From Anaerobacillus sp. (GTDB lineage Bacteria; Bacillota; Bacilli; Bacillales; Anaerobacillaceae): 9,019 nt of DNA. The translations under genes were made by a program, and so were the position numbers. The notes beneath the pieces were generated by a model, which ran no database searches, had not been told where the DNA came from, and worked only from the letters and a program-made list of their open reading frames with translations. Every line of letters starts with the position of its first letter. Positions within the stretch are counted from its first letter, which is position 1. Positions 1-8,906 of the stretch are shown here, one piece after another. The DNA lies in assembly GCA_007118195.1 (NCBI GenBank), contig SKSA01000108.1, positions 1 to 9,019 of the forward strand, in the 5' to 3' direction.

Positions 1-129
1 AAATAAATCATTACTAATATACTAACATAATTTTTCGATACGTGACCAAATTTAGCTTCTATTAAATTGCGCATACTCTTGAAAAAAATACAAATACTCT
101 ACTTATGGTTAATTAAAGGGTGAATTTTA

Positions 130-1185
130 ATGAAAACGAGTAAATTTTTTGGCCGCAGAATAATTAAGACTGGCATAGCTGTTTTTCTCACTGCTACTGT
201 ATGCTTAAAACTTGGTTTGCCTGTTATATTCGCTGTCATCACGGCAATTGTTACTACTGAACCTACCGCACGAGACTCTTTAAAAAAAGGAATGATACGA
301 CTTCCTGCCGCCGCCATTGGCGCCGGCTTTGCGTTACTATTTGATTTATTCCTTGGTCAGTCCGCGATTACATTTGCGTTAGTCGCCATGTTAACGATCG
401 TCGTATGCCATCATATGAAACTAGATAACGGTACTTTAGTCGCTACATTGACAGCAGTAGCAATGATTCCAGGTTCAAATGAAGGATTAATCAGCGAATT
501 TATTTTTAGACTTTCAGGCACATCTTTAGGAATAATCATTTCAACATTCGTTAACTTCGCTATTTTACCACCTAAATTTGGACCACTTCTCGTCACTAAA
601 GTAAATGAACTCTATATTGACTCTGGGAAATATTTCAAACAAATCATTACCGAACTACAACAACCATCAAATAAAAATGGCATACATATCCGTAAATTAA
701 ACCAACAATTAGAAAATGCTTTTATGTTAAGCGAATTTCAACAAGCAGAGTGGCAATATCGAAAGAAAAACGAATTTGATGAAAGGTCATTTTATTTTTT
801 ACAAAAGAAATTAACACATTTACAAAAACTGATTTCTCACATTACAAATATCAGCCATATTAACCTTGAGAAAAATGAACTTTCAAATAAAGAAAAAGCA
901 ATTATTTTAGAAGCATCAAAAAAAATCATAACGATCAGTATCAACTTACTACATGATAGCGATAACGAGACAGAAACAGTCCAACAACAACTATACGAAT
1001 TATTCAAAAAAGAAGTTCAAAACAACGGAGGCTTCCAACAAAAGAAAGCCTTATTTTATGACCTTTGGGCAATGTTAGACTGCCTTATCTCTTTACAAAA
1101 AGAAACGAAGGAAGAACACTTATTTTCAACTAGTAATAAAAATTACCCAACATATATTTTCGAAAAGCATATTCAATACGAATAA
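130..1185 (+). CDS. Aromatic acid exporter family (DUF939/ArAE_1) membrane protein
   Basis: This 351-residue protein has two halves. Residues about 10-147 are strongly hydrophobic and can be read as about six membrane segments (roughly 12-28, 30-43, 57-75, 79-95, 101-113, 128-146), with the loop EPTARDSLKKG at 44-54 and a PPK turn at 147-149 ending the membrane part. Residues 150-351 are hydrophilic, charged and helical, as expected of the cytoplasmic C-terminal domain of this family. This architecture matches the Bacillus YqjA-like/ArAE_1 family, named for aromatic acid efflux; the substrate of this member is not shown by the sequence. The start is ATG, preceded by AAAGGGTGA at 115-123. The gene seems monocistronic: a hairpin follows the stop and the next gene has its own -10 box. 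The family call is confident; export of aromatic acids is only a family-level inference. Confidence 0.8.
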   Translation: MKTSKFFGRRIIKTGIAVFLTATVCLKLGLPVIFAVITAIVTTEPTARDSLKKGMIRLPAAAIGAGFALLFDLFLGQSAITFALVAMLTIVVCHHMKLDNGTLVATLTAVAMIPGSNEGLISEFIFRLSGTSLGIIISTFVNFAILPPKFGPLLVTKVNELYIDSGKYFKQIITELQQPSNKNGIHIRKLNQQLENAFMLSEFQQAEWQYRKKNEFDERSFYFLQKKLTHLQKLISHITNISHINLEKNELSNKEKAIILEASKKIITISINLLHDSDNETETVQQQLYELFKKEVQNNGGFQQKKALFYDLWAMLDCLISLQKETKEEHLFSTSNKNYPTYIFEKHIQYE

Positions 1186-1200
1186 CAACGTAAACTATTA

Positions 1201-1235
1201 AAGTAAGGAGCATAAGAGATCATACTCCTTTACTT
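1201..1235 (+). terminator. Possible terminator after the exporter-like gene
   Basis: AAGTAAGGAG at 1201-1210 pairs with CTCCTTTACTT at 1225-1235, a 10-bp stem with one bulged T and a 14-nt loop. It begins 16 nt after the stop codon of the upstream gene. No T-run follows directly; the nearest is TTTTT about 8 nt later. It is therefore a weak intrinsic terminator at best. Confidence 0.35.
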
Positions 1236-1304
1236 CCTGACGTTTTTGTCATTCTTATCAGAACTATTTTTCAATTTGGTAACAGTTTTATTACGAACCT
1301 AAAA

Positions 1305-1310
1305 TATAAT
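1305..1310 (+). promoter_or_regulatory. Candidate -10 box for the thioredoxin-like lipoprotein gene
   Basis: A perfect TATAAT lies 76 nt upstream of the ATG at 1387. No convincing -35 stands at 16-18 nt spacing (CAGTTT at 1283-1288 is the best and is poor) and there is no TG extension, so this is only a candidate for a sigma-A promoter giving a leader of about 70 nt. Confidence 0.35.
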
Positions 1311-1364
1311 AATTTCCGTGGTAAACTAAAGTAGGATATCGTACCTAAAAGTTTGAATTACACA

Positions 1365-1375
1365 AAAGGAAGTGA
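1365..1375 (+). promoter_or_regulatory. Ribosome binding site that fixes the lipoprotein start at 1387
   Basis: AAAGGAAGTGA matches the full anti-16S complement AAAGGAGGTGA at 10 of 11 positions. The upstream in-frame GTG at 1372 lies inside this site and cannot be its start. The ATG at 1387 is 11 nt after its end and opens directly into a lipoprotein signal peptide. Confidence 0.6.
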
Positions 1376-1386
1376 ATAGTATTGTT

Positions 1387-1770
1387 ATGAAGAAAACTAT
1401 AACTACTTCTTTCGTCCAAATCTTCCTATTATTTTTATTAACCGGCTGTACAAACAATGAAGTGATCGCTAACTATCCTTTTTTACAAAAAGAAGATGAA
1501 AATATCACGCTTCTTTTTTCAGATGACCTTTTTATTCATGAAGAAGGTAATTATTATGATGCGTTGTTAGACGTTAAAAGAAGATACCCTGAACTAATAC
1601 GATCATTTAATATTATCCATTCTTCCGATCGAGATTTAATTCGCTACTATGAAATAATTGAATATCCAACACTACTCGTAATACATAATGAAACGATCAC
1701 TATTCGTGTTGAAGGACCACTCCAAAAAGCTGAAATATTACAAACACTCGAACAAACTTTAGTAAAATAA
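1387..1770 (+). CDS. Small lipoprotein with a thioredoxin-like fold, no CxxC
   Basis: Starting at ATG 1387 the product is 127 residues. The N-terminus MKKTITTSF followed by a hydrophobic run ends in a lipobox LTGC, with Cys at about residue 21, so it should be lipidated and anchored on the outer face of the membrane. The C-terminal half contains YYEIIEYPTLLVI followed by a short turn, a strand, EGPLQ and a final helix. This resembles the cis-proline strand, beta hairpin and last helix of thioredoxins. The mature protein has no other cysteine and no CxxC, so it is unlikely to be a thiol oxidoreductase; a binding or structural role is possible. It sits between the exporter-like gene and the convergent pdh operon, with its own candidate -10 and a downstream hairpin with a T-tract. 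I do not recognise a named family; the thioredoxin-like assignment is from pattern only. Confidence 0.7.
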   Translation: MKKTITTSFVQIFLLFLLTGCTNNEVIANYPFLQKEDENITLLFSDDLFIHEEGNYYDALLDVKRRYPELIRSFNIIHSSDRDLIRYYEIIEYPTLLVIHNETITIRVEGPLQKAEILQTLEQTLVK

Positions 1771-1828
1771 ATAAAACACGGTGCGTCAAACTTCATTTTA
1801 AATAGCATATCATTCTTTACACATAAAG

Positions 1829-1910
1829 AGGGTGACTTAAAAGGTTGTCAAGCTCAAGTATTTTACGTCTGAGCTAACAAAAACTTTATAAGTCACCCTA
1901 ATTTTTATTT
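1829..1910 (+). terminator. Long hairpin terminator between convergent genes
   Basis: AGGGTGACTTA at 1829-1839 pairs perfectly with TAAGTCACCCT at 1889-1899. Inside, TTGT 1845-1848 pairs with ACAA 1877-1880 and AGCTCA 1851-1856 with TGAGCT 1870-1875, leaving a 13-nt apical loop, so the whole 71-nt segment can fold as one interrupted stem. On the plus strand it is followed by AATTTTTATTT, which overlaps the last codons of pdhD, making it a terminator for the lipoprotein gene. In the pdh direction the hairpin is followed by CTTTATGTG with no T-run, so any stop for the pdh operon here would be less canonical. Confidence 0.7.
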
Positions 1911-3314
1911 CACTATATGGATTGGCATATCGATCGCAACTTCTGCTACTTCCATCGTAATTTCTCCTAAAGAAGGATGCGCGTGAATTGTCATCGCTAT
2001 ATCCTCAGCTGTCATACCCGCTTCAATCGCAACACAAGCTTCTGAAATCATATCTGACGCATTTGTGCCGGCAATTTGAACCCCCAACACTAAGCCGTCA
2101 TCTTTTCTCGTTACCATCTTCATAAATCCATCAGTTTCATTAAGCGATAACGCTCGCCCATTCGCTGCAAATGGGAATTTCGAAACTTTGACATCATAAC
2201 CAGCTTCTTTCGCCTCTACTTCTGTTAAACCAACAGAGGCAAGCTCAGGACCCGAGAAAACAACTGCTGGTATAGCTAAATAATCAACTTCTGCTGGATG
2301 TCCAGAAATAACTTCCGCAGCAACTTTCCCTTCATATGATGCCTTATGAGCAAGAGCCGGGCCATCGACAATATCCCCGATAGCGTATATACCATTTATA
2401 TTTGTTTTGCATCGTTTGTCAACTTTCACAAGTCCTCGATCAGTCATTTCAATTCCAACTTGTTCAAGACCAAGCTCTTCCGTATTAGCACGACGACCAA
2501 CCGTAACTAAACAATAATCCGCTTCAAACGTTTGAGTTTCCCCTTTAATTTCAGCAGTAACTTTCACACCTTCAGCCGTTTCCTCTACACCTTGAGCCAA
2601 TGCATTCGTATGAATAGATGCTCCATTCTTTTTCAACCGTTTAGCGACCAATTGGCTCATTTGTTTTTCAAAGCCAGGTAAAATTTGTTTAGTTCCCTCT
2701 AAAACCGTTATTTCAGTACCTAAGTTGGCGTATGCTGCTCCCAGCTCAATTCCAATATATCCGCCACCAATAACAATCATTTTTTTCGGCACTTCTTCTA
2801 AAGCAAGTGCTCCCGTAGATGAAATAACACGTTTACTCCACTTGAAAGCCGGTATTTCGATCGGACTAGAACCTGTGGCAATAATACAATTTTCAAACTT
2901 GTACGTTTGTGATGAATTATCATCCATGATTCGAACTGTATTTTCATCAACAAAGTACGCTTCACCCTTAACAATATCAACTTTATTACCTTTTAATAGT
3001 GCTTCAACGCCACCCGTAAGTTTATTCACTACTGACGCTTTCCATTTTTGTACTTTCGAAAAATCTAAGCTGACATTTTCTACGGTAATACCAATATCTT
3101 CTGAGTGTTTTGCATCATGATATTTATGCCCCGCAGCAATAAGAGCTTTTGAAGGTATACAACCTACATTTAAGCAAACTCCTCCTAGATTCCCTTTTTC
3201 AACAATTGTTACCTTTTGTCCTAACTGCGCTGCTCGAATGGCAGCAACATACCCACCAGGGCCAGAACCAATGACAAGAGTTTCAACTTCTACTGCAAAA
3301 TCTCCTACTACCAT
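1905..3314 (-). CDS. pdhD: Dihydrolipoamide dehydrogenase (E3) of pyruvate dehydrogenase
   Basis: E3 reoxidises the dihydrolipoyl arm of E2 and passes the electrons through FAD to NAD+. The 469 residues are a normal full length. The FAD-binding GSGPGG is at 16-21. The redox-active disulfide motif is complete ([13 protein letters not shown], Cys47 and Cys52). ATGS is at 146-149, the NAD-binding GGGYIG at 183-188, a second FAD contact YAIGD near 310, and the dimer-interface catalytic HPSLGE near the C-terminus (His446, Glu451). It is the last gene of the operon, starting 3 nt after the pdhC stop. Its ribosome binding site GGAGG lies inside the last pdhC codons, which suggests translational coupling. 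As the operon's E3 it may also serve other 2-oxoacid dehydrogenases, but no separate evidence is visible here. Confidence 0.97.
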   Translation of the reverse strand: MVVGDFAVEVETLVIGSGPGGYVAAIRAAQLGQKVTIVEKGNLGGVCLNVGCIPSKALIAAGHKYHDAKHSEDIGITVENVSLDFSKVQKWKASVVNKLTGGVEALLKGNKVDIVKGEAYFVDENTVRIMDDNSSQTYKFENCIIATGSSPIEIPAFKWSKRVISSTGALALEEVPKKMIVIGGGYIGIELGAAYANLGTEITVLEGTKQILPGFEKQMSQLVAKRLKKNGASIHTNALAQGVEETAEGVKVTAEIKGETQTFEADYCLVTVGRRANTEELGLEQVGIEMTDRGLVKVDKRCKTNINGIYAIGDIVDGPALAHKASYEGKVAAEVISGHPAEVDYLAIPAVVFSGPELASVGLTEVEAKEAGYDVKVSKFPFAANGRALSLNETDGFMKMVTRKDDGLVLGVQIAGTNASDMISEACVAIEAGMTAEDIAMTIHAHPSLGEITMEVAEVAIDMPIHIVK

Positions 3315-3317
3315 CTT

Positions 3318-4613
3318 TTACGCCTCCATAACTAATAATTGCGGATCGTTGAGTAAGCGTTTAATATGATTTAACGCATTTTGTGCTGTTGCACCGTCAA
3401 TTAAACGGTGGTCAAAACTTAATGATAAAGCTAAAACTGGAGCAACAACAATTTCTCCATCTTTTACGACAGGCTTTTCAGCAATACGACCAATACCTAA
3501 AATTGCAACTTCTGGATGGTTGATCACTGGCGTAAACCATTGACCACCCGCAGAACCGATATTCGTAATCGTACAAGAGCCACCTTTCATTTCATCTGTT
3601 GCCAATTTACCTTCACGAGCTTTTGTTGCTAATTCATTAATTTCAGCTGAAATTTTAAAGATTGACTTGCGGTCTGCTTCTTTTACAACCGGTACTAATA
3701 AGCCCTTTTCTGTATCTGCCGCAATACCGATATTATAGTAGTGCTTATAAACTACTTCCTCATTAACATCATCAATTGAAGCATTTAAAGTTGGGTATTC
3801 TCTTAATGCAGACGTTAAAGCTTTAACAACATAAGGTAAATACGTTAATTTAATCCCTTTATCTGAAGCGACTCCTTTAAATTTCTTACGGTGAGCGACA
3901 AGGTCTGTAACATCTACCTCATCCATTAACGTCACATGTGGAGCAGTATGCTTTGAATTAACCATCGCATTAGAAATCGCCTTACGTATTCCGCTTATTT
4001 TTTCACGAGTTTCTAATTCCCCATGAACAGACTCAAACGGCTTAACTTCTTTCTTAGCTGCCTGCTCTTGCTTTTTGGTAGCCTGTTCTGACGAATCCGC
4101 CTCTGCTGTCACTTCTTGTGTCGGTGCTTCAGTACCATAATTATCTATATCAGATTTCAAAATACGACCATTATCACCCGTACCATTTACTTTACGGATA
4201 TCAATCCCTTTTTCCCGAGCGTATTTACGAACAGATGGCATAGCAATAATTCTTTTTGATTCATCAACTTCAACTTCTGTTTCTTCTTGAGAAGGTTCTT
4301 GTTTTGCTTCCTCTTTTTGGGGTGCAGAAGTTTCTTCTTCTTCTTCGTGTCCATGTGCTGATGCTGGAATTTCACCATCATAATCAATCGTTACAAGAAC
4401 GTCTCCTACAACCGCTACAGTTCCCTCAGTCACTTTTAATTCTAAAATTTTCCCTTCTACTGGAGAAGGAATTTCAACAACCGCTTTATCGTTTTGAACT
4501 TCAAGTAAAATATCATCTTCTTTTACTTCATCACCTGGCTTTACAAACCATTTAACGATCTCACCTTCATGAATACCTTCACCGATATCAGGAAGTTTAA
4601 ATTCAAACGCCAC
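3318..4613 (-). CDS. pdhC: Dihydrolipoyllysine acetyltransferase (E2) of pyruvate dehydrogenase
   Basis: E2 is the core of the complex and transfers the acetyl group from lipoate to CoA. Domains in the 431 residues: one lipoyl domain (about 1-78) with the lipoylated lysine in QNDKA (Lys43); a charged linker rich in Glu, Gln and Lys (about 80-120); a peripheral subunit-binding domain (about 124-159, [12 protein letters not shown] to GRILKSDI) that docks E1 or E3; a second linker rich in Ala, Glu and Lys; and the catalytic domain to the end with SFDHRLIDG (His402, Asp406). The single lipoyl domain is the usual Bacillus layout. The start codon is GTG, supported by GGGAGG 8 nt upstream (4622-4627). 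It follows pdhB after 28 nt and overlaps the pdhD ribosome binding site at its 3' end. Confidence 0.97.
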   Translation of the reverse strand: MAFEFKLPDIGEGIHEGEIVKWFVKPGDEVKEDDILLEVQNDKAVVEIPSPVEGKILELKVTEGTVAVVGDVLVTIDYDGEIPASAHGHEEEEETSAPQKEEAKQEPSQEETEVEVDESKRIIAMPSVRKYAREKGIDIRKVNGTGDNGRILKSDIDNYGTEAPTQEVTAEADSSEQATKKQEQAAKKEVKPFESVHGELETREKISGIRKAISNAMVNSKHTAPHVTLMDEVDVTDLVAHRKKFKGVASDKGIKLTYLPYVVKALTSALREYPTLNASIDDVNEEVVYKHYYNIGIAADTEKGLLVPVVKEADRKSIFKISAEINELATKAREGKLATDEMKGGSCTITNIGSAGGQWFTPVINHPEVAILGIGRIAEKPVVKDGEIVVAPVLALSLSFDHRLIDGATAQNALNHIKRLLNDPQLLVMEA

Positions 4614-4621
4614 TATTAACG

Positions 4622-4627
4622 CCTCCC
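4622..4627 (-). promoter_or_regulatory. Ribosome binding site fixing the GTG start of pdhC
   Basis: On the minus strand GGGAGG ends 8 nt before the GTG at 4613, in the 28-nt pdhB-pdhC gap. No ATG is better placed, and translation from this GTG gives the expected N-terminus [13 protein letters not shown] of an E2. Confidence 0.85.
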
Positions 4628-4641
4628 TTTTATTTTTATTT

Positions 4642-5619
4642 TTAAAAATTGATCACTTTCATTGCGGTCTCTACGATCTCTTTATAACCCGGCAACCAAA
4701 CATCTTCCGCTGACGCAAACGGGAATACAGTATCCGGAGCCGTAACACGTAAAACTGGTGCTTCAAGACTTAAAATTGCACGATCATTAATTTCTGCAAC
4801 AACATTAGCTGCAATCCCCGCCTGTTTTTGGGCTTCTTGAACAACAATTGCACGGTTTGTTTTTTCAACAGAAGCAATAATCGCCTCTATGTCTAACGGG
4901 CTGATTGTTCGAAGGTCGATCACCTCTGCTTCAATCCCTTCTTTTGCAAGCTCTTCAGCCGCTTTAAGAGAGGAATGAACCATTGCTCCATATGTGATAA
5001 TGGAAATATCTTTACCTTCACGCTTAACATCTGCTTTCCCTAGCTCAATTGCATACTCTTCTTCTGGAACCTCACCACGGAAAGAACGGTAAAGCTTCAT
5101 GTGTTCTAAAAATACAACCGGATCATTATCCCGGATTGCAGAGATTAATAAACCTTTTGCATCATATGGAGTTGCAGGAATTACTACTTTTACACCTGGA
5201 GTTTGTGCCATTAAACCTTCTAAGCTGTCTGCATGTAATTCAGGAGTTTTTACTCCTCCACCAAATGGCGAACGAATAGTGACTGGTGAATGGTACTTTC
5301 CTCCCGAGCGATAACGCATCCTTGCCATTTGCGCAGCAACTGAATCAAAAACCTCAAACACAAAGCCGAAAAACTGAATTTCCATAATTGGTCGAAAACC
5401 AGTTAAACCTAAACCAATCGCCAAACCACCAATTCCCGATTCTGCTAGCGGCGTATCAAATACACGTTCTTCACCAAATTCAGCCTGTAGCCCTTCGGTA
5501 GCACGGAATACACCGCCATTTTTCCCAACATCTTCACCAAATAAGAGTACAGAATCATCACGTTTCATTTCTACTCTCATGGCATCAGTAATCGCTTGAA
5601 TCATTGTCATTTGTGCCAT
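4642..5619 (-). CDS. pdhB: Pyruvate dehydrogenase E1 component, beta subunit
   Basis: With PdhA this forms the alpha2beta2 thiamine-diphosphate E1 that decarboxylates pyruvate and acetylates the lipoyl group of E2. The 325 residues are full length and closely resemble B. subtilis PdhB throughout. Visible landmarks are [10 protein letters not shown] at 27-36, the ESGIGG segment at 60-65 (Glu60, the glutamate expected to activate the cofactor), the RSPFGGG and ELH segments at 116-129 (His129 expected in the active site), and the conserved C-terminal transketolase-like domain with VVQEAQ and APDTVFPF. The ATG is 3 nt after the pdhA stop; AAAGGAG lies 12 nt upstream, inside the pdhA C-terminal codons, implying coupled translation. 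No missing key residue is seen. Confidence 0.97.
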   Translation of the reverse strand: MAQMTMIQAITDAMRVEMKRDDSVLLFGEDVGKNGGVFRATEGLQAEFGEERVFDTPLAESGIGGLAIGLGLTGFRPIMEIQFFGFVFEVFDSVAAQMARMRYRSGGKYHSPVTIRSPFGGGVKTPELHADSLEGLMAQTPGVKVVIPATPYDAKGLLISAIRDNDPVVFLEHMKLYRSFRGEVPEEEYAIELGKADVKREGKDISIITYGAMVHSSLKAAEELAKEGIEAEVIDLRTISPLDIEAIIASVEKTNRAIVVQEAQKQAGIAANVVAEINDRAILSLEAPVLRVTAPDTVFPFASAEDVWLPGYKEIVETAMKVINF

Positions 5620-5622
5620 AGT

Positions 5623-6898
<1,276 letters not shown>

Positions 6899-6904
6899 AG
6901 ACTT

Positions 6905-6934
6905 AGTTTACACGATAACTATTTTAATTGTCAA
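6905..6934 (-). promoter_or_regulatory. Sigma-A type promoter of the pdhABCD operon
   Basis: On the minus strand a perfect -35 TTGACA (6929-6934) is separated by 18 nt from TAAACT (6905-6910), which matches the -10 consensus at four of six positions including the key first, second and last bases. It lies about 190 nt upstream of pdhA and downstream of the ykyA terminator, which makes the pdh operon an independent transcription unit. No carbon-catabolite (cre) site was recognised beside it. Confidence 0.7.
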
Positions 6935-7137
6935 CGAATAAACACTGTACAATCAAGGTTTTTGTACATTTACCTATTTATAAACCCTTTAACAACCATC
7001 GAAACTGTTATACTCAAAAGTCACCTTCTGTTTCATCACCTCTCTAAAACCCCAAGATAACAACATTTATACAGTGTTAATACACATTACCCCTGTTATA
7101 TTTTTCTTAAAACTGAAAAAAATGATAAAAACTTCTC

Positions 7138-7174
7138 AAAAAAAAGCATTGGGACAAATATTCGTCCCAATGCT
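7138..7174 (-). terminator. Intrinsic terminator of ykyA
   Basis: AGCATTGGGAC (7145-7155) pairs perfectly over 11 bp with GTCCCAATGCT (7164-7174) around an 8-nt loop. On the minus strand it is followed by a run of eight T (7138-7145). It lies about 40 nt after the ykyA stop and separates ykyA from pdhA. Confidence 0.95.
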
Positions 7175-7214
7175 CACTTAACAAATTTCCTATTCGTATT
7201 AGTAGTAAACAAAA

Positions 7215-7868
7215 TTAATTATAAACAACGTTAAGGTCTCCAAGTTTATAAAAATCTCGTTTAAGGTCATTATAACTAAGTGTATATTCATTAAATTTAT
7301 CTTTCAGATCATTTACCTTACTGTAAGAATCGTTTACCTTATCATGCTGCGCTTCAAGCTCTTCTATCGTCAGATCCTCTTTTAGAACCAATGTATAAAG
7401 CTCTAAATCTAAATCGATCGCTGCCTTGTACTCGGTGTATAGTTTATTATATGTTTGAAACCTGTTTTCCATTGTAGCAATTAAATCATTGGCAACCTGT
7501 AACAAATCTTTGTTTTCAAGCGTCTCAACGATCGGTTTGATATGTAGAAATTCATCGTAAGCCTCTTGAATACTTTCTCTTTCCTTTTCAATCATGCCTT
7601 TCCTTGAGAAAGCCAAATCTTCAGCTTTCGTAACTAACTTACTTATTTCATCTAAATCAGAAAGTTTTAAAATTTCATCATATAGATCATATTCTTCATT
7701 TTCAGCTTGCGATAGTGGTACTTGTTGCGCTTCAAAAACAGCTTCTAAGCTAACAGCCTTTTCTAAATGATTATAAATGTCCTCTGCAGGATTAACCTTT
7801 GCACAAGCAGAAACTGTAAGTAATAAAACAGCAATCATTAAAAAGAAAATACTTTTTCGTTTGAACAC
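7215..7868 (-). CDS. ykyA: YkyA-family putative cell-wall-binding lipoprotein
   Basis: From GTG 7868 the product is 217 residues. It opens MFKRKSIFFLM, continues with a hydrophobic run, and reaches a lipobox VSAC with Cys22, so it is a lipoprotein exposed outside the membrane. The mature part is almost entirely Glu/Asp/Lys-rich helix with leucine periodicity (for example EDIYNHLEKAV, ELEAQHDKVND, VNDLKDKFNEY), which suggests an elongated coiled-coil or helical bundle. This matches the YkyA family, annotated as cell-wall-binding; the molecular function is not established and I add none. The frame remains open to ATG 7907, but AAAGGGGGAG at 7874-7883 stands 5 nt before the GTG and the signal peptide starts there. 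Location upstream of pdhA and divergent to def is as in B. subtilis. It ends in its own strong terminator. Confidence 0.88.
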   Translation of the reverse strand: MFKRKSIFFLMIAVLLLTVSACAKVNPAEDIYNHLEKAVSLEAVFEAQQVPLSQAENEEYDLYDEILKLSDLDEISKLVTKAEDLAFSRKGMIEKERESIQEAYDEFLHIKPIVETLENKDLLQVANDLIATMENRFQTYNKLYTEYKAAIDLDLELYTLVLKEDLTIEELEAQHDKVNDSYSKVNDLKDKFNEYTLSYNDLKRDFYKLGDLNVVYN

Positions 7869-7873
7869 GGTAA

Positions 7874-7883
7874 CTCCCCCTTT
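7874..7883 (-). promoter_or_regulatory. Ribosome binding site deciding the ykyA start
   Basis: AAAGGGGGAG on the minus strand lies 5 nt before GTG 7868. It falls inside the longer open frame from ATG 7907, so it supports the internal GTG, which also gives a normal-length signal peptide. Confidence 0.8.
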
Positions 7884-7911
7884 ACATACAACGATTTTAA
7901 ATATCATTAAA

Positions 7912-7940
7912 ACACTATCCTATAAATAAACTTTTGACAA
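7912..7940 (-). promoter_or_regulatory. Candidate ykyA promoter
   Basis: On the minus strand TTGTCA (7935-7940) is followed after 17 nt by TAGTGT (7912-7917). The -35 is five of six and the -10 is weak. The position is right for ykyA with a leader of about 35-40 nt. Confidence 0.35.
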
Positions 7941-7997
7941 CACTAAAATTAAATTTAACTAATATATATTACTTTATCATATTTTTAGTACAAGTTA

Positions 7998-8053
7998 TTA
8001 AAATTTAAACGGTTGGGTTATTTTTTCTTTTAACAAACCGACGGAAATTTTAA
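7998..8053. other. Long imperfect hairpin in the ykyA/def divergent region
   Basis: TTAAAATTT (7998-8006) pairs perfectly with AAATTTTAA (8045-8053). Inside, CGGTT (8010-8014) pairs with AACCG (8036-8040), and GTTA (8017-8020) with TAAC (8031-8034), around a T-rich loop. It lies nearer def than ykyA. It could be an operator-like dyad or an RNA structure in a def leader; nothing decides between them. Confidence 0.45.
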
Positions 8054-8148
8054 TCTCGTTGTTTCTTTCTTTTTTTTTTTCAATAGTATAGTATTACTAT
8101 ATATTAAAGCAATTTTACGTACATAATCAATGGTCAGGAGATGAAAAA

Positions 8149-8700
8149 ATGATTACAATGAAAGACATCATAAAAGAAGAACACCCAACATTAAGGAAGG
8201 TAGCCGAAGAAGTAAAACTTCCTGCATCTAAAGAAGATATTGAAACACTTGAACAAATGATGGAATTTCTCCATAATAGTCAAAATCCAGAAATGTCGGC
8301 AAAATACAATTTAAGACCCGGAGTAGGTTTAGCTGCACCACAAATTAACGTGAGCAAACGAATGATTGCTGTACTTGTTACCGATCAAAATGATAATTTA
8401 TACGAGCACGCTTTATTTAACCCGAAAATTGTAAGCCACTCTATAGAGATGACACAATTGGAAAATGGCGAAGGTTGTTTGTCGGTTGACAGAGATGTTC
8501 CTGGGGCCGTTCCAAGACACGCCCGAATAACCGTTCAAGGAACAACTATTGAAGGTGAAAATATTTCTATACGTTTACGTGGCCTTCCGGCAATTGTCTT
8601 TCAGCATGAAATTGATCATTTGAACGGTATAATGTTTTACGATCGAATCGAGGAAAGCAACGATCCTCATAAAAAAACCATTCCAAATGCTTATAAATAA
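8149..8700 (+). CDS. def: Peptide deformylase
   Basis: A cytoplasmic metalloenzyme that removes the N-formyl group from nascent proteins as they leave the ribosome. All three family motifs are intact in the 183 residues: GVGLAAPQ at 58-65, EGCLS at 108-112 (Cys110 metal ligand) and QHEIDHLNG at 152-160 (His153 and His157 metal ligands, Glu154 catalytic). The long insert between the N-terminal helix and motif 1 (SQNPEMSAKYNLRPG) marks the Gram-positive type II form, and the sequence resembles the B. subtilis enzyme YkrB/DefB. ATG 8149 has AGGAG 8 nt upstream (8136-8140). It is transcribed away from ykyA, as in B. subtilis, and closes with a strong terminator that begins at its stop codon. Confidence 0.96.
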   Translation: MITMKDIIKEEHPTLRKVAEEVKLPASKEDIETLEQMMEFLHNSQNPEMSAKYNLRPGVGLAAPQINVSKRMIAVLVTDQNDNLYEHALFNPKIVSHSIEMTQLENGEGCLSVDRDVPGAVPRHARITVQGTTIEGENISIRLRGLPAIVFQHEIDHLNGIMFYDRIEESNDPHKKTIPNAYK

Positions 8701-8735
8701 AGAAAAGAGACAGTCTGAGCTGTCTCTTTTCTTTA
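8698..8735 (+). terminator. Intrinsic terminator of def
   Basis: A perfect 16-bp stem, TAAAGAAAAGAGACAG (8698-8713) with CTGTCTCTTTTCTTTA (8720-8735), around a TCTGAG loop. The 5' arm starts with the def stop codon and the 3' arm supplies the T-rich tract. The A-rich 5' flank means it could also act on transcripts from the opposite side. Confidence 0.92.
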
Positions 8736-8823
8736 TGCCGTCTTATTTTTCCATTCATTACTTTAAATTTATTACGCATACTAACTCCAAAGAAAAACCC
8801 TAGCTCGAAAAGGAGGTTGTTGT

Positions 8824-8901
8824 ATGCTTAAAAAATGGCGTGAAAAATTACTTAAACGGTGCCGTGATCTACTTCCTAAAAATCGTCTCTTAGAAACATA
8901 G
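8824..8901 (+). CDS. Putative 25-residue cationic amphipathic peptide
   Basis: The frame opens with ATG 7 nt after AAAAGGAGG (8808-8816), as good a ribosome binding site as any in the window, and ends with TAG. The peptide begins MLKKWREKLLKRCRD and ends in LLPKNRLLET. It has nine Lys/Arg against three acidic residues (net about +6), and its hydrophobic residues (Leu2, Trp5, Leu9, Leu10, Cys13, Leu16, Leu17) are spaced as one face of a helix. There is no signal peptide. An in-frame stop at 8782 shows it is not the tail of a longer upstream frame. It ends 5 nt before a cluster of hairpins. I do not recognise it. It could be a real small peptide, a leader peptide for something beyond the window, or the truncated start of an element-encoded gene fused to the element's end. 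Confidence 0.45.
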   Translation: MLKKWREKLLKRCRDLLPKNRLLET

Positions 8902-8906
8902 GCGAA

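Noticed and set aside
1372..1386. GTG at 1372 as start of the thioredoxin-like lipoprotein.
   Set aside because: It lies inside the ribosome binding site and would add five residues before a ready-made lipoprotein signal peptide.
2725..3120. A 131-codon open frame on the plus strand, antisense to pdhD.
   Set aside because: It lies wholly inside the well-supported pdhD gene, has no ribosome binding site, and its composition is that expected of an antisense shadow.
4187..4555. Lysine-rich (minus) and leucine-rich (plus) open frames over the 5' part of pdhC.
   Set aside because: Both are shadows of the pdhC lipoyl domain and its repetitive charged linker.
6941..7078. AACACTGTA (6941-6949) and TACAGTGTT (7070-7078), an inverted pair about 120 nt apart.
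   Set aside because: Nine bases at this distance in AT-rich DNA is close to chance and no other copies were noticed.
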